A stretch of DNA of 64,000 nt from Zavarzinia aquatilis (GTDB lineage Bacteria; Pseudomonadota; Alphaproteobacteria; Zavarziniales; Zavarziniaceae), in NCBI RefSeq assembly GCF_003173035.1, contig NZ_QGLE01000002.1, positions 1 through 64,000 of the forward strand. The letters are read 5' to 3'. Made by a program: the position numbers and the translations under genes. This document shows, piece by piece, positions 53,796 through 62,727 of the stretch; within the stretch, counting starts at the first letter, position 1, and each line of letters starts with the position of its first letter. The notes under the pieces are model-generated. The model was not told where the DNA came from, did no database searches, and worked only from the letters and a program-made list of their open reading frames with translations.

Positions 53796-54493
53796 GGGCG
53801 TTGCCCCTCGCTCTCGGGCGGTTGTACGGACGGCTGGGCCGGAGCAGCCGGCAACCGGCCCCCCAGCGCATCGAGAACTTCCTGCGCGCGCGCCTTCAGG
53901 CGCGACGGCGCGGCATTGTCGTCGACGACTTCGGCAAGAAGACGGCGGGCCTCGTCGGTCGCGCCGGCTTTCAGGCGGACATAGGCGCGCAGCTCCTTCA
54001 CCGCCGGTGCGAATCCGGCTGCGGCCCCGACCGCGTCGAGTCGGGCGTCGAGATCGGCGGCCGGCGCCGTGTCCATCAGCGCCTGAACGGCGAGCACGCG
54101 GGCAAGGGCGGCGATGGAGACATCGCCGCTGGAGCCGGCGACCGCGTCATAGGCGGCGACGGCACCGGCGACATCGCCCCCGGCGAGGGTCGCGGCGGCG
54201 GCGTTCATGCGGGCGAGATCGCCGTAATTGCCGCCGGCCTCATTGGCGAGATCGGCGAAAGCCTTGGCGGCTTCGGCCTGCTTGTTATCGGTCACCAGCT
54301 GCGCGGCCGCGGCCAGTGCCTCGGCATTGGCGTCGAGCTGCGCCGACTTGTAGTCGCGCCAGCCCATGTAGCCGCCGATACCGACCAGCACCCCGAGAGA
54401 GAGCGCGACCACCGCCGTACCATGACGCCGCCAGAACCCGAGAAGGCGTTCCCGCCGCAGGTCTTCGTCGATTTCCTGAAAGATGTCGGACAC
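53792..54493 (-). CDS. YfgM-like TPR membrane protein
   Basis: A 233-residue protein with a cytosolic start (SDIFQEIDEDLRRERLLGFWRRHG), one membrane helix near residues 28-46, and a periplasmic part of TPR-like helices rich in alanine. This is the architecture of YfgM/Tpr_21 proteins, which interact with SecYEG and periplasmic chaperones and lie beside bamB and der in many proteobacteria. Translational coupling to bamB supports a shared envelope role. Confidence 0.88.
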   Translation of the reverse strand: MSDIFQEIDEDLRRERLLGFWRRHGTAVVALSLGVLVGIGGYMGWRDYKSAQLDANAEALAAAAQLVTDNKQAEAAKAFADLANEAGGNYGDLARMNAAAATLAGGDVAGAVAAYDAVAGSSGDVSIAALARVLAVQALMDTAPAADLDARLDAVGAAAGFAPAVKELRAYVRLKAGATDEARRLLAEVVDDNAAPSRLKARAQEVLDALGGRLPAAPAQPSVQPPESEGQRP

Positions 54494-54580
54494 TTGTACC
54501 CCACGGAAGGCAGCGCTGGCCCAAAAGGCGAGGAACGATAGCCAAAGCCCGATGGCTTGGCAAACGCGCCGGGCCGCTTC

Positions 54581-55435
54581 TTAAGTCCCGGTGCCGCCGG
54601 GGCCCCGGTTGTCGCCCTTGAGGCGGTAGGTATAGGCTTCACTCGGAAACTGGCGGCTGCGCACCTCGGCCGCATAGGCGGCCGCGGCCTCGCCGATGGC
54701 GACGCCGAGTTCGGCGTAGCGTTTCACGAATTTCGGCGTGCGGTTGGACATGCCCAGCATGTCGTCGATCACCAGAACCTGGCCGTCGCAAGCGGCGGAG
54801 GCGCCAATGCCGATGGTGGGCACGTCAATGCTCTCGGTGACGCGGACGGCCAGCGGCTCGCTCACCGCCTCGACGACGATCGAGAAGGCGCCGGCCGCGG
54901 CGACGGCCTGGGCATCGGCGATGATCGCGTCCCAGCCCGCGGTATCCTTGGTGCCGAGGGCGGCATAGCCGCCACTGGTATTGACCGACTGCGGCAGCAG
55001 GCCAATGTGTCCCATCACCGGAACACCACGGGCGGTCAGGAAGCGGATGGTTTCCGCCATGACGACGCCGCCTTCGAGCTTCACCGCCGAGGCACCCGTT
55101 TCCTGCAGGATGCGCACGGCGTTGCGATAGGCCTGCGCCGGGCTTTCCTCATAGGTGCCGAACGGCATGTCGATCACGACCAGCGCCTTGCTGGCGCCGC
55201 GCACGACGGCGGCACCATGGGCGATCATCATGTCCATGGTGACGGGAACCGTGCTCGGCAGGCCGTATACGACCATGCCCAGCGAATCGCCGACCAGCAG
55301 CAGATCCGCGTGCGGATCGAGCAGCTGGGCCATGGGCGCGGTATAGGCGGTCAGGCACACGATCGGCTCCCCACCCTTGCGGGCGCGGAGCCGGGGAACC
55401 GTATTGGTCTTGATGACGGTCGACTGGGCCGACAT
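54581..55435 (-). CDS. panB: 3-methyl-2-oxobutanoate hydroxymethyltransferase
   Basis: First committed enzyme of pantothenate synthesis, 284 residues, transferring a hydroxymethyl group from 5,10-methylene-tetrahydrofolate to ketoisovalerate. The family blocks are clear: [15 protein letters not shown], metal-binding [14 protein letters not shown] near residue 48, VKLEGG near residue 120, [13 protein letters not shown] near residue 145 and [20 protein letters not shown] near residue 210. No panC is adjacent. Confidence 0.96.
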   Translation of the reverse strand: MSAQSTVIKTNTVPRLRARKGGEPIVCLTAYTAPMAQLLDPHADLLLVGDSLGMVVYGLPSTVPVTMDMMIAHGAAVVRGASKALVVIDMPFGTYEESPAQAYRNAVRILQETGASAVKLEGGVVMAETIRFLTARGVPVMGHIGLLPQSVNTSGGYAALGTKDTAGWDAIIADAQAVAAAGAFSIVVEAVSEPLAVRVTESIDVPTIGIGASAACDGQVLVIDDMLGMSNRTPKFVKRYAELGVAIGEAAAAYAAEVRSRQFPSEAYTYRLKGDNRGPGGTGT

Positions 55436-55489
55436 GACGCGCGAACCTCGATCGACCTGAAAATCAGCTGATGACGGCCAACAGGCCGA

Positions 55490-55696
55490 TCATGCCACGC
55501 CGTCGCGCTGGGCGCGCTTGCGGGCCAGCTTGCGGGCGCGGCGGACAGCTTCGGCCTTTTCGCGGGCACGCTTCTCGGAGGGCTTCTCGTAGTGGCCGCG
55601 CAGGCGCATCTCGCGGAAGATACCCTCGCGCTGCATACGCTTCTTGAGAGCCCGCAGCGCCTGATCGATATTGTTGTCCCGCACCAAAACCTGCAT
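55490..55696 (-). CDS. rpsU: Ribosomal protein bS21
   Basis: Small basic ribosomal protein of 68 residues: [20 protein letters not shown] followed by [23 protein letters not shown]. An AGAGG site precedes the ATG. The leader upstream is about 100 bases long and carries competing hairpins and repeated CTTGAAG elements. In-frame codons upstream of the ATG are not conserved. Downstream, a CGGCC-AACA-GGCCG-type stem lies right after the stop. Confidence 0.95.
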   Translation of the reverse strand: MQVLVRDNNIDQALRALKKRMQREGIFREMRLRGHYEKPSEKRAREKAEAVRRARKLARKRAQRDGVA

Positions 55697-55752
55697 TCGA
55701 CTAACCTCTTCAAGCCCCTTGGTCCGCCGACGAACCTTCAAGCGGGGCGCGA

Positions 55753-55795
55753 TCGAAAAGAAAAACCCGTTCGGTGGCGGGAAGCCTGCCACCGT
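55753..55795 (-). promoter_or_regulatory. Competing hairpins with a T tract in the rpsU leader
   Basis: On the minus strand, CGGTGGCAGG and CCCGCCACCG form a 10-base stem with one mismatch. Its 3' arm includes CCCG, which can instead pair with a later CGGG (CCCG-ccaccgaa-CGGG) that runs directly into TTTTTCTTTT. The two stems are mutually exclusive, the layout of an attenuator. A further GCCCC/GGGGC stem lies closer to the ATG. Control of bS21 synthesis through this leader is inferred. Confidence 0.45.
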
Positions 55796-55804
55796 GAGGA
55801 GGGC

Positions 55805-55833
55805 TGTATATCACGCACCCGGCGCCTTGGGAA
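55805..55833 (-). promoter_or_regulatory. Possible promoter of rpsU
   Basis: TTCCCA (4 of 6) and TATACA (4 of 6) with 17-base spacing on the minus strand. Transcription would start near base 55798, just before the first leader hairpin. The match is moderate, but the position suits the structured leader. Confidence 0.4.
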
Positions 55834-55980
55834 GAGCCACGCAACGGATGAAAACCCGCTGTTTCGGGGGCGGAAACGGGCAGGAAACCTGCGACGCTGC
55901 CACTATCTTTCCACATTCGTCATGCTAGTGTGCCGCGCCATGGGGCCGGTATTCGGGCCACCGCGGAGCGGACGAAAATC

Positions 55981-56589
55981 TTGGGCGAAACGCAGGATAC
56001 TTTCGGTACGGCGCATCTCTTCCGTACCCCCTCCATGCTGCTGAAGTGGCTGCGCTCGCCCTTCAAGATCGGCGCCGTCGCGCCGTCCAGCCGCTTTCTC
56101 GCCCGCGAAATGGCCGCGCAGGCCGATCTGGCGCGCCCGGGCCCCGTGGTGGAACTGGGGGGCGGCACCGGGGCGATCACGACTGCCCTGCTCGCCCGGA
56201 TGGATTACGACCGGCTCTTCACCGTCGAATTCGACCGCGATCTGGCGCAGACCCTGCGCCACCGCTTCCCCCGCCTGCAGGTCGTCGAAGGCGATGCCTG
56301 CGAACTGGTCTCCCTGATGGCCGCGCAAGGGGTCGACAAGGCGGCCTGCGTCGTCTCGGGCCTGCCGCTGCTGGGCATGCCGCCCTCGGTTCAGCGCCGC
56401 ATCGTCGGCGCGGCCTTCGAACTGATGGGGGATGGTGGCCGTTTCGTGCAGTTTACCTATGGCCCCGCCTCCCCCCTGCGGCCCAATCTCTTGGCGGAGC
56501 TGGGGCTGACGGCGCGGCGCTGCGGTCATGTCCTGATGAATATCCCGCCCGCGCGGGTCTGGTGCTACGAAAGGGTCGGCACTCGTTGA
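55981..56589 (+). CDS. PmtA-like phospholipid N-methyltransferase
   Basis: Class I SAM-dependent methyltransferase of about 202 residues. LLKWLRSPFKIGAVAPSSRFLAREM resembles the membrane-binding start of bacterial PmtA enzymes that make phosphatidylcholine from phosphatidylethanolamine. The SAM motif is VVELGGGTGAITTALL, and LPLLGMPPSVQRRIV and the C-terminal NIPPARVWCYER follow. rRNA adenine dimethylases share this fold but not the opening. The start is unsure: TTG (chosen, after GGAGCGG) or a GTG 17 codons earlier. Substrate is by similarity only. Confidence 0.75.
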   Translation: MGETQDTFGTAHLFRTPSMLLKWLRSPFKIGAVAPSSRFLAREMAAQADLARPGPVVELGGGTGAITTALLARMDYDRLFTVEFDRDLAQTLRHRFPRLQVVEGDACELVSLMAAQGVDKAACVVSGLPLLGMPPSVQRRIVGAAFELMGDGGRFVQFTYGPASPLRPNLLAELGLTARRCGHVLMNIPPARVWCYERVGTR

Positions 56590-56656
56590 CGCCGGCCCTG
56601 CTATTGAGGTATTGCGCCCCCTTCAACCAGGGGGCGTCAGAGGTCTGGAGAAGAAT

Positions 56657-57286
56657 ATGCGCAGTTTCGTGAAAGGCCTGGCCCTTGGCGCCGGGCTCGC
56701 CCTGACCGCGGGCATCGCCGTCGTGCCGCAGGTCCCGGCCTATGCCGAGGAGGCCGAGCCCGCGACCATCGCCTTCGTCGACGTGCCCCGCATCATGCGC
56801 GACAGCGCCGCGGCGAAGAGCGTCCGCACCCAGCTCGAGCGTCAGGAAAAGGCTTATGAAGCCGAGATCAAGGCGCAGACCGACAAGCTGCGCGCCGACG
56901 AGGACGCGCTGAAGAAGCAGCGCGCCAGCATGGCCGCCGATGCCTTCGCGGCGAAGCAGAAGGAATTCCAGGCCAAGGTCGACGGTCTGCGCCAGCAGGT
57001 CGAGCGTCGCCGCCAGCAGATGTCCTTCGCGCAGGACGACGCGATGAAGAAGCTGGAGCCGGTGTTCAACCAGATCGTCGCCGAAGTCGCCAAGGAAGTC
57101 GGCGCGACCGTCGTGCTCGACACCGCGCGCGTGCTGGTCTCGTCCAACAATCTCGACATCACCGAAACCGTGATGTCCCGCCTCGACGCCAAGCTGCCGA
57201 CGATCACGGTCAACTTCAATGCGCCGGCGACACCGGCCGCCTCGGGCGGTGGCGCCCTGCCGCCGCCGCCGCGGCCCAATAAGTAA
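56657..57286 (+). CDS. Skp/OmpH family periplasmic chaperone
   Basis: Exported coiled-coil protein of 209 residues. A signal peptide covers about residues 1-30 (ends VPAYAEE), the core starts IAFVDVPRIMRDSAAAKSVR and continues in a long charged helix region (RTQLERQEKAYEAEIKAQTD and beyond) as in Skp, which holds unfolded outer-membrane proteins. A Pro-rich tail ends it. GGAG lies 6 bases before the ATG. It is not next to bamA or lpxD, the usual place, so it may be an extra paralogue. A strong terminator follows. Confidence 0.85.
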   Translation: MRSFVKGLALGAGLALTAGIAVVPQVPAYAEEAEPATIAFVDVPRIMRDSAAAKSVRTQLERQEKAYEAEIKAQTDKLRADEDALKKQRASMAADAFAAKQKEFQAKVDGLRQQVERRRQQMSFAQDDAMKKLEPVFNQIVAEVAKEVGATVVLDTARVLVSSNNLDITETVMSRLDAKLPTITVNFNAPATPAASGGGALPPPPRPNK

Positions 57287-57298
57287 AGCCTATCCCCC

Positions 57299-57332
57299 GG
57301 GGCCGGTCGAACAGACCGGCCCCGTTTCCTTT
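57299..57332 (+). terminator. Rho-independent terminator after the Skp-like gene
   Basis: GGGGCCGGTC and GACCGGCCCC form a perfect 10-base stem with a GAACA loop, followed by GTTTCCTTT. It lies 12 bases after the stop codon. This is the cleanest terminator in the window. It separates the chaperone gene from the RND efflux operon. Confidence 0.8.
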
Positions 57333-57387
57333 GGGGCCCGAACAGGTCATGCTGCCCGCTGTCGTGTGCCGCGTTCTGGAGCAGATG

Positions 57388-58446
57388 ATGCGACCGAACT
57401 TCACCCCGGGTCCGTTTCAGGCCGCCCTCGCGCTGATCGTGGCGTTATGGTCCGCACCCGGCCTCGCCCAGACTCGCGCCCTGCCGGTCGAAGTCGCCCC
57501 CGTCACCGTGACCGCTCTCGCCGACAGCATCGAAGCCGTGGGCAGCCTGCGTTCGGGCGAGACCGTGATCCTGCGCCCGGAGATCGCCGGCCGCGTCAGC
57601 CGCATCCTGTTCGAGGAAGGGCGCCCGGTCGCCGCCGGCACGCCTCTCGTCGAACTCGATGCCTCGACCTATGCCGCCCAGGTCGCGGTCGCCCGCGCCG
57701 ACCTCGCCCTCGCCGAGGCGGAAGCCGAGCGGGCGCGTACATTGTTCGCGCAGCGCGCCGGCACCGCCCGCGCGCGCGATGAAGCCGTCGCCCGCCTCGC
57801 CACCACCAAGGCCGCGCTGCAGCTGGCCGAGGCGCAATTCGCCAAGACCCGCATCCTCGCTCCCTTTGGCGGCATCCTGGGCCTGCGCGCGGTCAGCATC
57901 GGCGACGTGGTGCAGCCGGGACAGACCCTGGTCAATCTCGAGTCGATCGACCCGCTGAAGCTCGATTTCGCCGTGCCGGAGACGATGCTGGCCCGGCTCG
58001 CCGTCGGCCAGGCCGTGGATGTCGCGGTCGATGCCCTGCCGGGCGAGCGTTTCGCCGGCACCGTCTATGCCATCGACCCCGCCATCGACGAAGCGGGCCG
58101 GGCGATCCGACTGCGTGCCCTGGTGCCCAATGCGGACGGCCGCCTGCGTCCCGGCCTGTTCGCCCGGGTGCGGCTCGACACCGCCCGGGCGGGTGAGAGC
58201 GTCACCGTGCCCGAACAGGCGCTGATCGCCCGCCACGGCAAGACCTATGTCTACAAGGTGATCGACGGCGCCGCGGTCGAAACCGAGGTAAGCCTGGGCC
58301 GCCGCCTGACCGGCAGCGTCGAGGTCGTGGCCGGTCTTTCGCCGGGCGATACGGTCGTCGTCGCCGGCCAGCAGCGCCTGCGCGACGGCGTGAAGATCGA
58401 GGTCGTCGCGCCGGACGGAACCCCCGCCCAGCGCACCGGCGGCTGA
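57388..58446 (+). CDS. RND efflux periplasmic adaptor (MFP)
   Basis: Membrane fusion protein of 352 residues linking the inner-membrane RND pump to an outer-membrane channel. A signal peptide ends near GLAQ. The barrel-sandwich halves are VEAVGSLRSGETVILRPEIAGRV-like (near residue 45) and FAKTRILAPFGGILGLRAVSIGDVV (near residue 150), separated by an alpha-hairpin of charged and alanine-rich helices. The ATG with GGAG 6 bases upstream was preferred to the one just before it. It is followed 4 bases later by the pump gene. No outer-membrane factor or local regulator is present. Confidence 0.92.
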   Translation: MRPNFTPGPFQAALALIVALWSAPGLAQTRALPVEVAPVTVTALADSIEAVGSLRSGETVILRPEIAGRVSRILFEEGRPVAAGTPLVELDASTYAAQVAVARADLALAEAEAERARTLFAQRAGTARARDEAVARLATTKAALQLAEAQFAKTRILAPFGGILGLRAVSIGDVVQPGQTLVNLESIDPLKLDFAVPETMLARLAVGQAVDVAVDALPGERFAGTVYAIDPAIDEAGRAIRLRALVPNADGRLRPGLFARVRLDTARAGESVTVPEQALIARHGKTYVYKVIDGAAVETEVSLGRRLTGSVEVVAGLSPGDTVVVAGQQRLRDGVKIEVVAPDGTPAQRTGG

Positions 58447-58450
58447 GACC

Positions 58451-61400
58451 ATGAATCTGACCGAACTCTGCATCCGCCGGCCGGTCTTCGCGACCGTGCT
58501 GTCCCTCGTCATCTGTCTGATCGGCATTGTCGCCTGGCAGCGGCTGGCCGTGCGCGAATATCCCAACATCGACGTGCCCGTGGTCAATGTCCGCACGGAT
58601 TACACCGGGGCGAGCGCCGCCGTGATCGAGAGCCAGATCACCCAGGTGCTGGAAGATTCGATTTCCGGCCTCGACGGCATCGACACCATCACCTCGACCA
58701 GCCGCGACGGCCGGAGCGCGATCACCGTCCGCTTCAACCTCGGCGTCTCGCCCGATGTCGCGGCAAGCGACGTGCGCGACCGCGTCTCGCGCGTGCGCGG
58801 GCGCCTGCCCGAGGAAGTGGACGAGCCGATCATCGCCAAGGTCGAGGACGATGCCCAGCCGATCATCTACATCTCGATTAACGCCGAAGGGGTAAGCCGG
58901 CTCGAAGTCTCCGATGTCGCCGACACGCTGGTGGTCGACCGGCTGCAGACCATCCCCGGCGTTTCCTCGGTCGAATTGCGGGGCGAGCGGCTCTATTCCA
59001 TGCGCATCTGGCTGGACCGCTCGCGCATGGCCGCCCTCGGCGTCACGGTACAGGATATCGAGGATGCCCTGCGGGCCCAGAACCTGACGGTGCCCGCCGG
59101 CCGCATCGAATCGCACCAGCGGGAATTCACCGTCGAATCGCGCACCGACCTCGCGACGCCCGAGGAATTCGCCGCCGTCATCCTGCGCCGCGACGGCCTC
59201 TATCTGGTCCGTCTCGGCGATGTCGCCCGGGTCGAGCTGGGCCCCGAGAACGAGCGCATCCTTGCCCGTTACAACAGCCGGGAATCGGTGACCGTCGCCG
59301 TCATCAAGCAGGCGACGGCCAATCCGCTGGACATTTCGGCCGAGCTGCAGCGCCGCCTGCCGGAAATCCGCGCCGTGCTGCCGCCCGGCTACGAACTGAC
59401 CATTTCATACGACAGCTCGATCTTCATCGACCGCTCGATCGAGGCGGTCTACAGCACGATCGCCGAGGCGGTCGGCCTCGTCGTCGTGGTGATCTTCCTG
59501 TTCCTGCGCAGCGCGCGGGCAACGCTGATCCCCATCATAACCATCCCGGTCTCGCTGATCGGCGCCTGCGCCGTCATGTATGCCTTCGGCTTCACCCTGA
59601 ACACGGTGACGCTGCTCGCCTTCGTGCTCGCCATCGGCCTCGTCGTCGACGACGCCATCGTCATGCTGGAAAATATCTTCCGCCATATCGAGGCAGGGAT
59701 GCGCCCGCTCGAGGCGGCGATCCGGGGCGCGCGGGAAATCGCCTTCGCCGTCATCGCCATGACCCTGACCCTCGCCGCCGTCTATGCCCCGGTCGCCTTC
59801 GCCGAAGGCCGCATCGGCCGGCTGTTCGCCGAATTCGCCCTGACCCTTGCTGGCGCCGTTCTGGTCTCGGGCTTCATCGCCCTGACCCTGACACCGATGA
59901 TGTGCGGCCTCCTGCTGCGCCATCAGACGTCCCACGGCCGGGCCTACCGGCTGATCGAGCGGGGCTTTGCCGCCCTCGATGGCGGCTATGGCCGGACACT
60001 TTCGGGCGCGCTGCGCCTGTGGCCGCTCGTCCTCGTGCTCGCGGCCGGCATCGGCGCCGCCAATGTCTTCCTGTTCCGCGCCCTGCCCTCGGAACTTGCG
60101 CCGGTCGAGGACCGCGGCACGATCAACATCCGCGGCACCGCGCCCGAGGGCTCCACCCTCGACTATACCGCCCGTTACGGCGCCATCGTCGAGACGCTGG
60201 CGCGCGAAATCCCCGAGGTCGCGGGGGTTCTCTTCATCGTCGGCTCGCCCGATGTGACCACCGTCATCTCCACCCTGACGCTGAAGACGTGGGAAGAACG
60301 GGCACACAGCCAGCAGCAGATCGTGCGCGCCATCGCCGCCCGCCTGTCCCGCGTGCCGGGCATCAACATCTACGCCAGCAATCCGCCGTCGCTGGGCCAG
60401 AACGCGCGCGAGAAGGCGGTGCAATTCGTCATCCAGTCGAGTGGCAGCTTCGCCGAACTCGACGAGATCGCCCAGAAGATGATCCGCGCCGTCGCCGACA
60501 ATCCCGGCCTGACGGATGTCGATTCCGACCTGACGCTGAACAAGCCACAGCTCGACGTGTCCATCGACCGGGAAAAAGCCGCCAGCCTCGGGATCGACGC
60601 CGCCGTGATCGCCCGCACGCTGGAAACCTTCTTCGGTGGCCGGCAGGTCACCCGCTTCGACCGCAACGACAAGCAATATGACGTCATCGTCGCGGTCGAG
60701 GACGCGGACAAGCGCCAGCCCTCGGACCTGACCTCGCTCTATGTCCGGGCCGCCTCGGGCGCGATGGTGCAGGTTTCCAATCTGGCCACCGTGCGGGAAA
60801 TGGTCGGCCCCAAGGAGCTGCTGCGCTTCAACAAGTCGCGCTCGGCGACGATCACGGCCAATCTCGCGCCCGGTTACAGCCTCGGCCAGGCCCTCGCCTA
60901 TATGGAGGACCAGGCGCGCGAGGTGCTGCCGCCCGGCTATCGCTTCGATTACGCGGGGCAGAGCCGCGAGTTCCGCGAAGCCTCCGGCTCGCTCTATGTC
61001 ACCTTCCTGCTGGCGCTGGCCTTCATCTTCCTCGTCCTCGCCGCCCAGTTCGAGAGTTTCGTCGCGCCGGTGGTGATTCTGCTCTCGGTGCCGCTGTCGA
61101 TCGCGGGCGCCCTCGCCGCCCTGCTGCTCTCGGGCGGGACGCTGAATGTCTACAGCCAGATCGGCCTCATCACCCTCGTCGGCCTCATCTCGAAACACGG
61201 CATCCTGATCGTCGAATTCGCCAATCATCTGGTGGCCGAAGGGCGCGCCCGGCGGGATGCCGTGATCGAGGCGGCGCGGCTGCGGCTGCGTCCCATCCTG
61301 ATGACCACCGGCGCCATGGTGCTGGGCGCCCTGCCCCTCGCCCTCGCCAGCGGCCCCGGCGCCGAAAGCCGGCAAAGCATCGGCTGGGTCATCGTCGGCG

Positions 61401-61525
61401 GCCTGTCCTTCGGCACGGTGCTGACCCTGTTCGTCGTGCCCGCGGTCTATCTTCTGGTCGGGCGCAAACAGGCACGGGTCGCGGTGGAGGATGCGGCGGT
61501 TTCTGCTAGTCTGCCGCGATCATGA
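58451..61525 (+). CDS. RND efflux pump, HAE1 (AcrB-like) family
   Basis: Inner-membrane proton-driven exporter of 1024 residues. The start NLTELCIRRPVFATVLSLVI is typical. The proton-relay Asp pair is in IGLVVDDAIVMLENIFRHIE near residue 400, and the late helices include GILIVEFANHLVAEGRARRDAV. The two large periplasmic loops are of full size. It lacks a clear assignment to a drug class. It forms an operon with the adaptor and overlaps the next gene in ATGA. Confidence 0.94.
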   Translation: MNLTELCIRRPVFATVLSLVICLIGIVAWQRLAVREYPNIDVPVVNVRTDYTGASAAVIESQITQVLEDSISGLDGIDTITSTSRDGRSAITVRFNLGVSPDVAASDVRDRVSRVRGRLPEEVDEPIIAKVEDDAQPIIYISINAEGVSRLEVSDVADTLVVDRLQTIPGVSSVELRGERLYSMRIWLDRSRMAALGVTVQDIEDALRAQNLTVPAGRIESHQREFTVESRTDLATPEEFAAVILRRDGLYLVRLGDVARVELGPENERILARYNSRESVTVAVIKQATANPLDISAELQRRLPEIRAVLPPGYELTISYDSSIFIDRSIEAVYSTIAEAVGLVVVVIFLFLRSARATLIPIITIPVSLIGACAVMYAFGFTLNTVTLLAFVLAIGLVVDDAIVMLENIFRHIEAGMRPLEAAIRGAREIAFAVIAMTLTLAAVYAPVAFAEGRIGRLFAEFALTLAGAVLVSGFIALTLTPMMCGLLLRHQTSHGRAYRLIERGFAALDGGYGRTLSGALRLWPLVLVLAAGIGAANVFLFRALPSELAPVEDRGTINIRGTAPEGSTLDYTARYGAIVETLAREIPEVAGVLFIVGSPDVTTVISTLTLKTWEERAHSQQQIVRAIAARLSRVPGINIYASNPPSLGQNAREKAVQFVIQSSGSFAELDEIAQKMIRAVADNPGLTDVDSDLTLNKPQLDVSIDREKAASLGIDAAVIARTLETFFGGRQVTRFDRNDKQYDVIVAVEDADKRQPSDLTSLYVRAASGAMVQVSNLATVREMVGPKELLRFNKSRSATITANLAPGYSLGQALAYMEDQAREVLPPGYRFDYAGQSREFREASGSLYVTFLLALAFIFLVLAAQFESFVAPVVILLSVPLSIAGALAALLLSGGTLNVYSQIGLITLVGLISKHGILIVEFANHLVAEGRARRDAVIEAARLRLRPILMTTGAMVLGALPLALASGPGAESRQSIGWVIVGGLSFGTVLTLFVVPAVYLLVGRKQARVAVEDAAVSASLPRS

Positions 61526-62727
61526 CCGAACCATCCTCCCTGCCCACCATCACCTTGCTGGCGGGCCACGACCGCCGCGTCTCCGGCGGCCACCCCTGGG
61601 CCTATTCCAACGAATTGCGCCTCGACGCCGAGGCGAAGGCGATTCCGCCGGGCACGCTGGTCCGCCTGTCGCGCGCCGACAGCAAGCCGATCGGCATCGC
61701 CACCTTCAATCGCAACACGCTGATTTCCGCCCGCCTGATCCTGCGCAGCGACACGGCAAGGCCCGGCGCCGTCAATCGCGCCTTTCTGGAAACGCGCCTG
61801 CGCGCCGCCCTGGCCTTGCGCGAGCGATTCTTCGACGCGCCCTATTACCGCCTCGTCCATGCCGAAGGCGACGGCCTGCCCGGTTTCATCGTCGACCGTT
61901 ACGGCGATACCTGCGTCGTCCAGGCCAATACGGCCGGGGCGGAGGCGCTGACCGAGCTTCTGCTCGACGCGCTCGAGGCCGTGATCGCGCCCGCCGCCAT
62001 CATCCTGCGCAATGACAGCCCCTATCGCGAGCTGGAGGGTCTGAAGAAGGACATCCGCCTCGCGCGGGGGGCCATCGCCACGCCGCCGCAAGCGGTCGAA
62101 TTCGGTGTCCGCCACGGCATCGACCCGCTGGACGGGCAGAAGACCGGCTGGTTCTTCGATTTGCACGAAGCGCGCGGCATCGTCGCCCGGCTGGCGAAGG
62201 GCGGCACCCTGCTGGACCTGTGCTGCCATACCGGTGCCTTCGGCCTGTCGGCCCTCAAGGCCGGCGCGACCTCGGCCCTGCTGGTCGACCGCGCCCAGCC
62301 GGCCCTGGCCCAGGCCGAAGCGACGGCCCGGGCGAATGGCCTCGGGGCAAACGCCGAATTCCGCCGCGCCGATCTCTTCGATGCCGCCAATGCTCTTGGC
62401 ACGGAAGGGCGGCGCTTCGATGTCGTGGTCGCCGACCCGCCCAGCTTCGCCAAATCGCGCAAGGACGTGCCGCAGGCGCTGAAGGCTTATCGCAAGCTGG
62501 CGCAGGGCGTCGCCACGCTGGTCGCGCCCGGCGGTTTCCTGTTCATCGCGTCGTGCAGCCACAATATCGAGACCGAGGCCTTCACCACCGAAGTCGCGCG
62601 CGGCATCGCCAATGCGGGGCGCGAAGGGCGAATCATCGTGGCCGGCGGCGCCGGCGCGGACCATCCGGTGCATCCCCTGCTGCCCGAGACCGGATATCTG
62701 AAGTGGCTCGTGCTCGCGCTCGACTGA
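61522..62727 (+). CDS. rlmI: RlmI-like 23S rRNA (cytosine) methyltransferase
   Basis: SAM-dependent methyltransferase of 401 residues with an N-terminal PUA domain (GHDRRVSGGHPWAYSNEL, near residue 14). The catalytic part contains GQKTGWFFDLHEARG, LLDLCCHTGAFGLSALKAGA near residue 232 and VVADPPSFAKSRKD near residue 310, and the Cys in IASCSHN. E. coli RlmI makes m5C1962 of 23S rRNA. The exact site here is by similarity. It is translationally coupled to the RND pump, with no obvious link. Confidence 0.9.
   Translation: MTEPSSLPTITLLAGHDRRVSGGHPWAYSNELRLDAEAKAIPPGTLVRLSRADSKPIGIATFNRNTLISARLILRSDTARPGAVNRAFLETRLRAALALRERFFDAPYYRLVHAEGDGLPGFIVDRYGDTCVVQANTAGAEALTELLLDALEAVIAPAAIILRNDSPYRELEGLKKDIRLARGAIATPPQAVEFGVRHGIDPLDGQKTGWFFDLHEARGIVARLAKGGTLLDLCCHTGAFGLSALKAGATSALLVDRAQPALAQAEATARANGLGANAEFRRADLFDAANALGTEGRRFDVVVADPPSFAKSRKDVPQALKAYRKLAQGVATLVAPGGFLFIASCSHNIETEAFTTEVARGIANAGREGRIIVAGGAGADHPVHPLLPETGYLKWLVLALD

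Noticed and set aside
59405-61375. A 656-codon minus-strand frame opposite the RND pump
   Set aside because: Shadow of the highly biased pump gene, with no recognisable motifs.
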